Source: an uncultured Faecalibacterium sp.
GTDB taxonomy: Bacteria > Bacillota > Clostridia > Oscillospirales > Ruminococcaceae
NCBI GenBank assembly: GCA_900765705.1
Contig: CAAFSR010000114.1
Location: 1 to 5,497 of the forward strand
Length of the DNA stretch: 5,497 nt
Direction: 5' to 3'
Positions within the stretch are counted from its first letter, which is position 1. Each line of letters starts with the position of its first letter. The position numbers and the translations under genes are program-made. The notes beneath the pieces are model-generated. The model was given only the letters and a program-made list of their open reading frames with translations. It was not told where the DNA came from and did not search any database. Positions 5,448 to 5,497 of this stretch are shown here, one piece after another.

Positions 5448-5497
5448 AGCAGTATGACGTAAAAATTTCCCATGCAGCCCTCAATGATATGGAGCAG
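5444..5497 (+). CDS. RelE/ParE-family toxin, N-terminal fragment (runs off the window)
   Basis: Only the first 18 residues are present: MKQYDVKISHAALNDMEQ. A short basic strand (YDVKIS) followed by an acidic helix start (ALNDMEQ) is how RelE/ParE toxins begin, and the position directly after a RelB/DinJ antitoxin is where the toxin belongs. The ATG overlaps the antitoxin stop as ATGA, a 4-bp overlap, with AGGGA at 5430-5434 nine bases before it, so the two are translated in close coupling. The catalytic part is outside the window, so RelE-like mRNA cleavage and ParE-like gyrase poisoning cannot be told apart. Confidence 0.75.
   Translation, partial: MKQYDVKISHAALNDMEQ

Overview
The window looks like accessory DNA from a low-oxygen gut Firmicute, most likely a clostridial lineage such as the Ruminococcaceae/Oscillospiraceae. 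This is an inference from strong AGGAGG-type ribosome binding sites, the gene families present and the mixed base composition; nothing in the window names the species. All real genes are on the + strand. No rRNA, tRNA, CRISPR array, transposase, integrase or insertion sequence is visible, so the word 'mobile' below rests on gene content only.

Left block (1-1504): an XRE-type helix-turn-helix protein overlaps by 17 bp the start of a small sigma-70-like protein. Such regulator pairs are common in conjugative and integrative elements of clostridia. This block is fairly GC-rich (36 of 60 G+C in the hand-counted sample 1201-1260, 30 of 60 in 61-120).

Middle block (about 1505-5090): a sharply more AT-rich segment (23 of 60 G+C at 2701-2760, 18 of 60 at 3841-3900). 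It holds a small 81-residue DUF2007-like protein, then a CUT1-type sugar ABC importer: a lipoprotein substrate-binding protein, a MalF-like permease and a MalG-like permease, joined by 8-bp and 1-bp overlaps. No ATPase is encoded here, so the importer must borrow one from elsewhere (MsmK/UgpC type) or it lies outside the window; the substrate is unknown. The first permease gene has no good ribosome binding site of its own. Fourteen codons in, it carries a GC-rich hairpin followed by seven T residues, which has the form of an intrinsic terminator inside the coding sequence. Together these would make permease expression depend on translation running through from the binding-protein gene.

Right block (about 5091-5497, again GC-rich, 34 of 60 at 5221-5280): a type II toxin-antitoxin operon, with a RelB/DinJ-family antitoxin overlapping by 4 bp a RelE/ParE-family toxin that runs off the window end. 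Its promoter (TTGATT, 17 bp, TACAAT) contains three alternating CGTT/AACG half-sites exactly 11 bp apart, a convincing autoregulatory operator.

No clearly new system is established. The best leads are the intragenic terminator-like hairpin, the 11-bp phased operator, the XRE/sigma overlap, and the small DUF2007-like gene placed in front of an ATPase-less importer on an AT-rich island.
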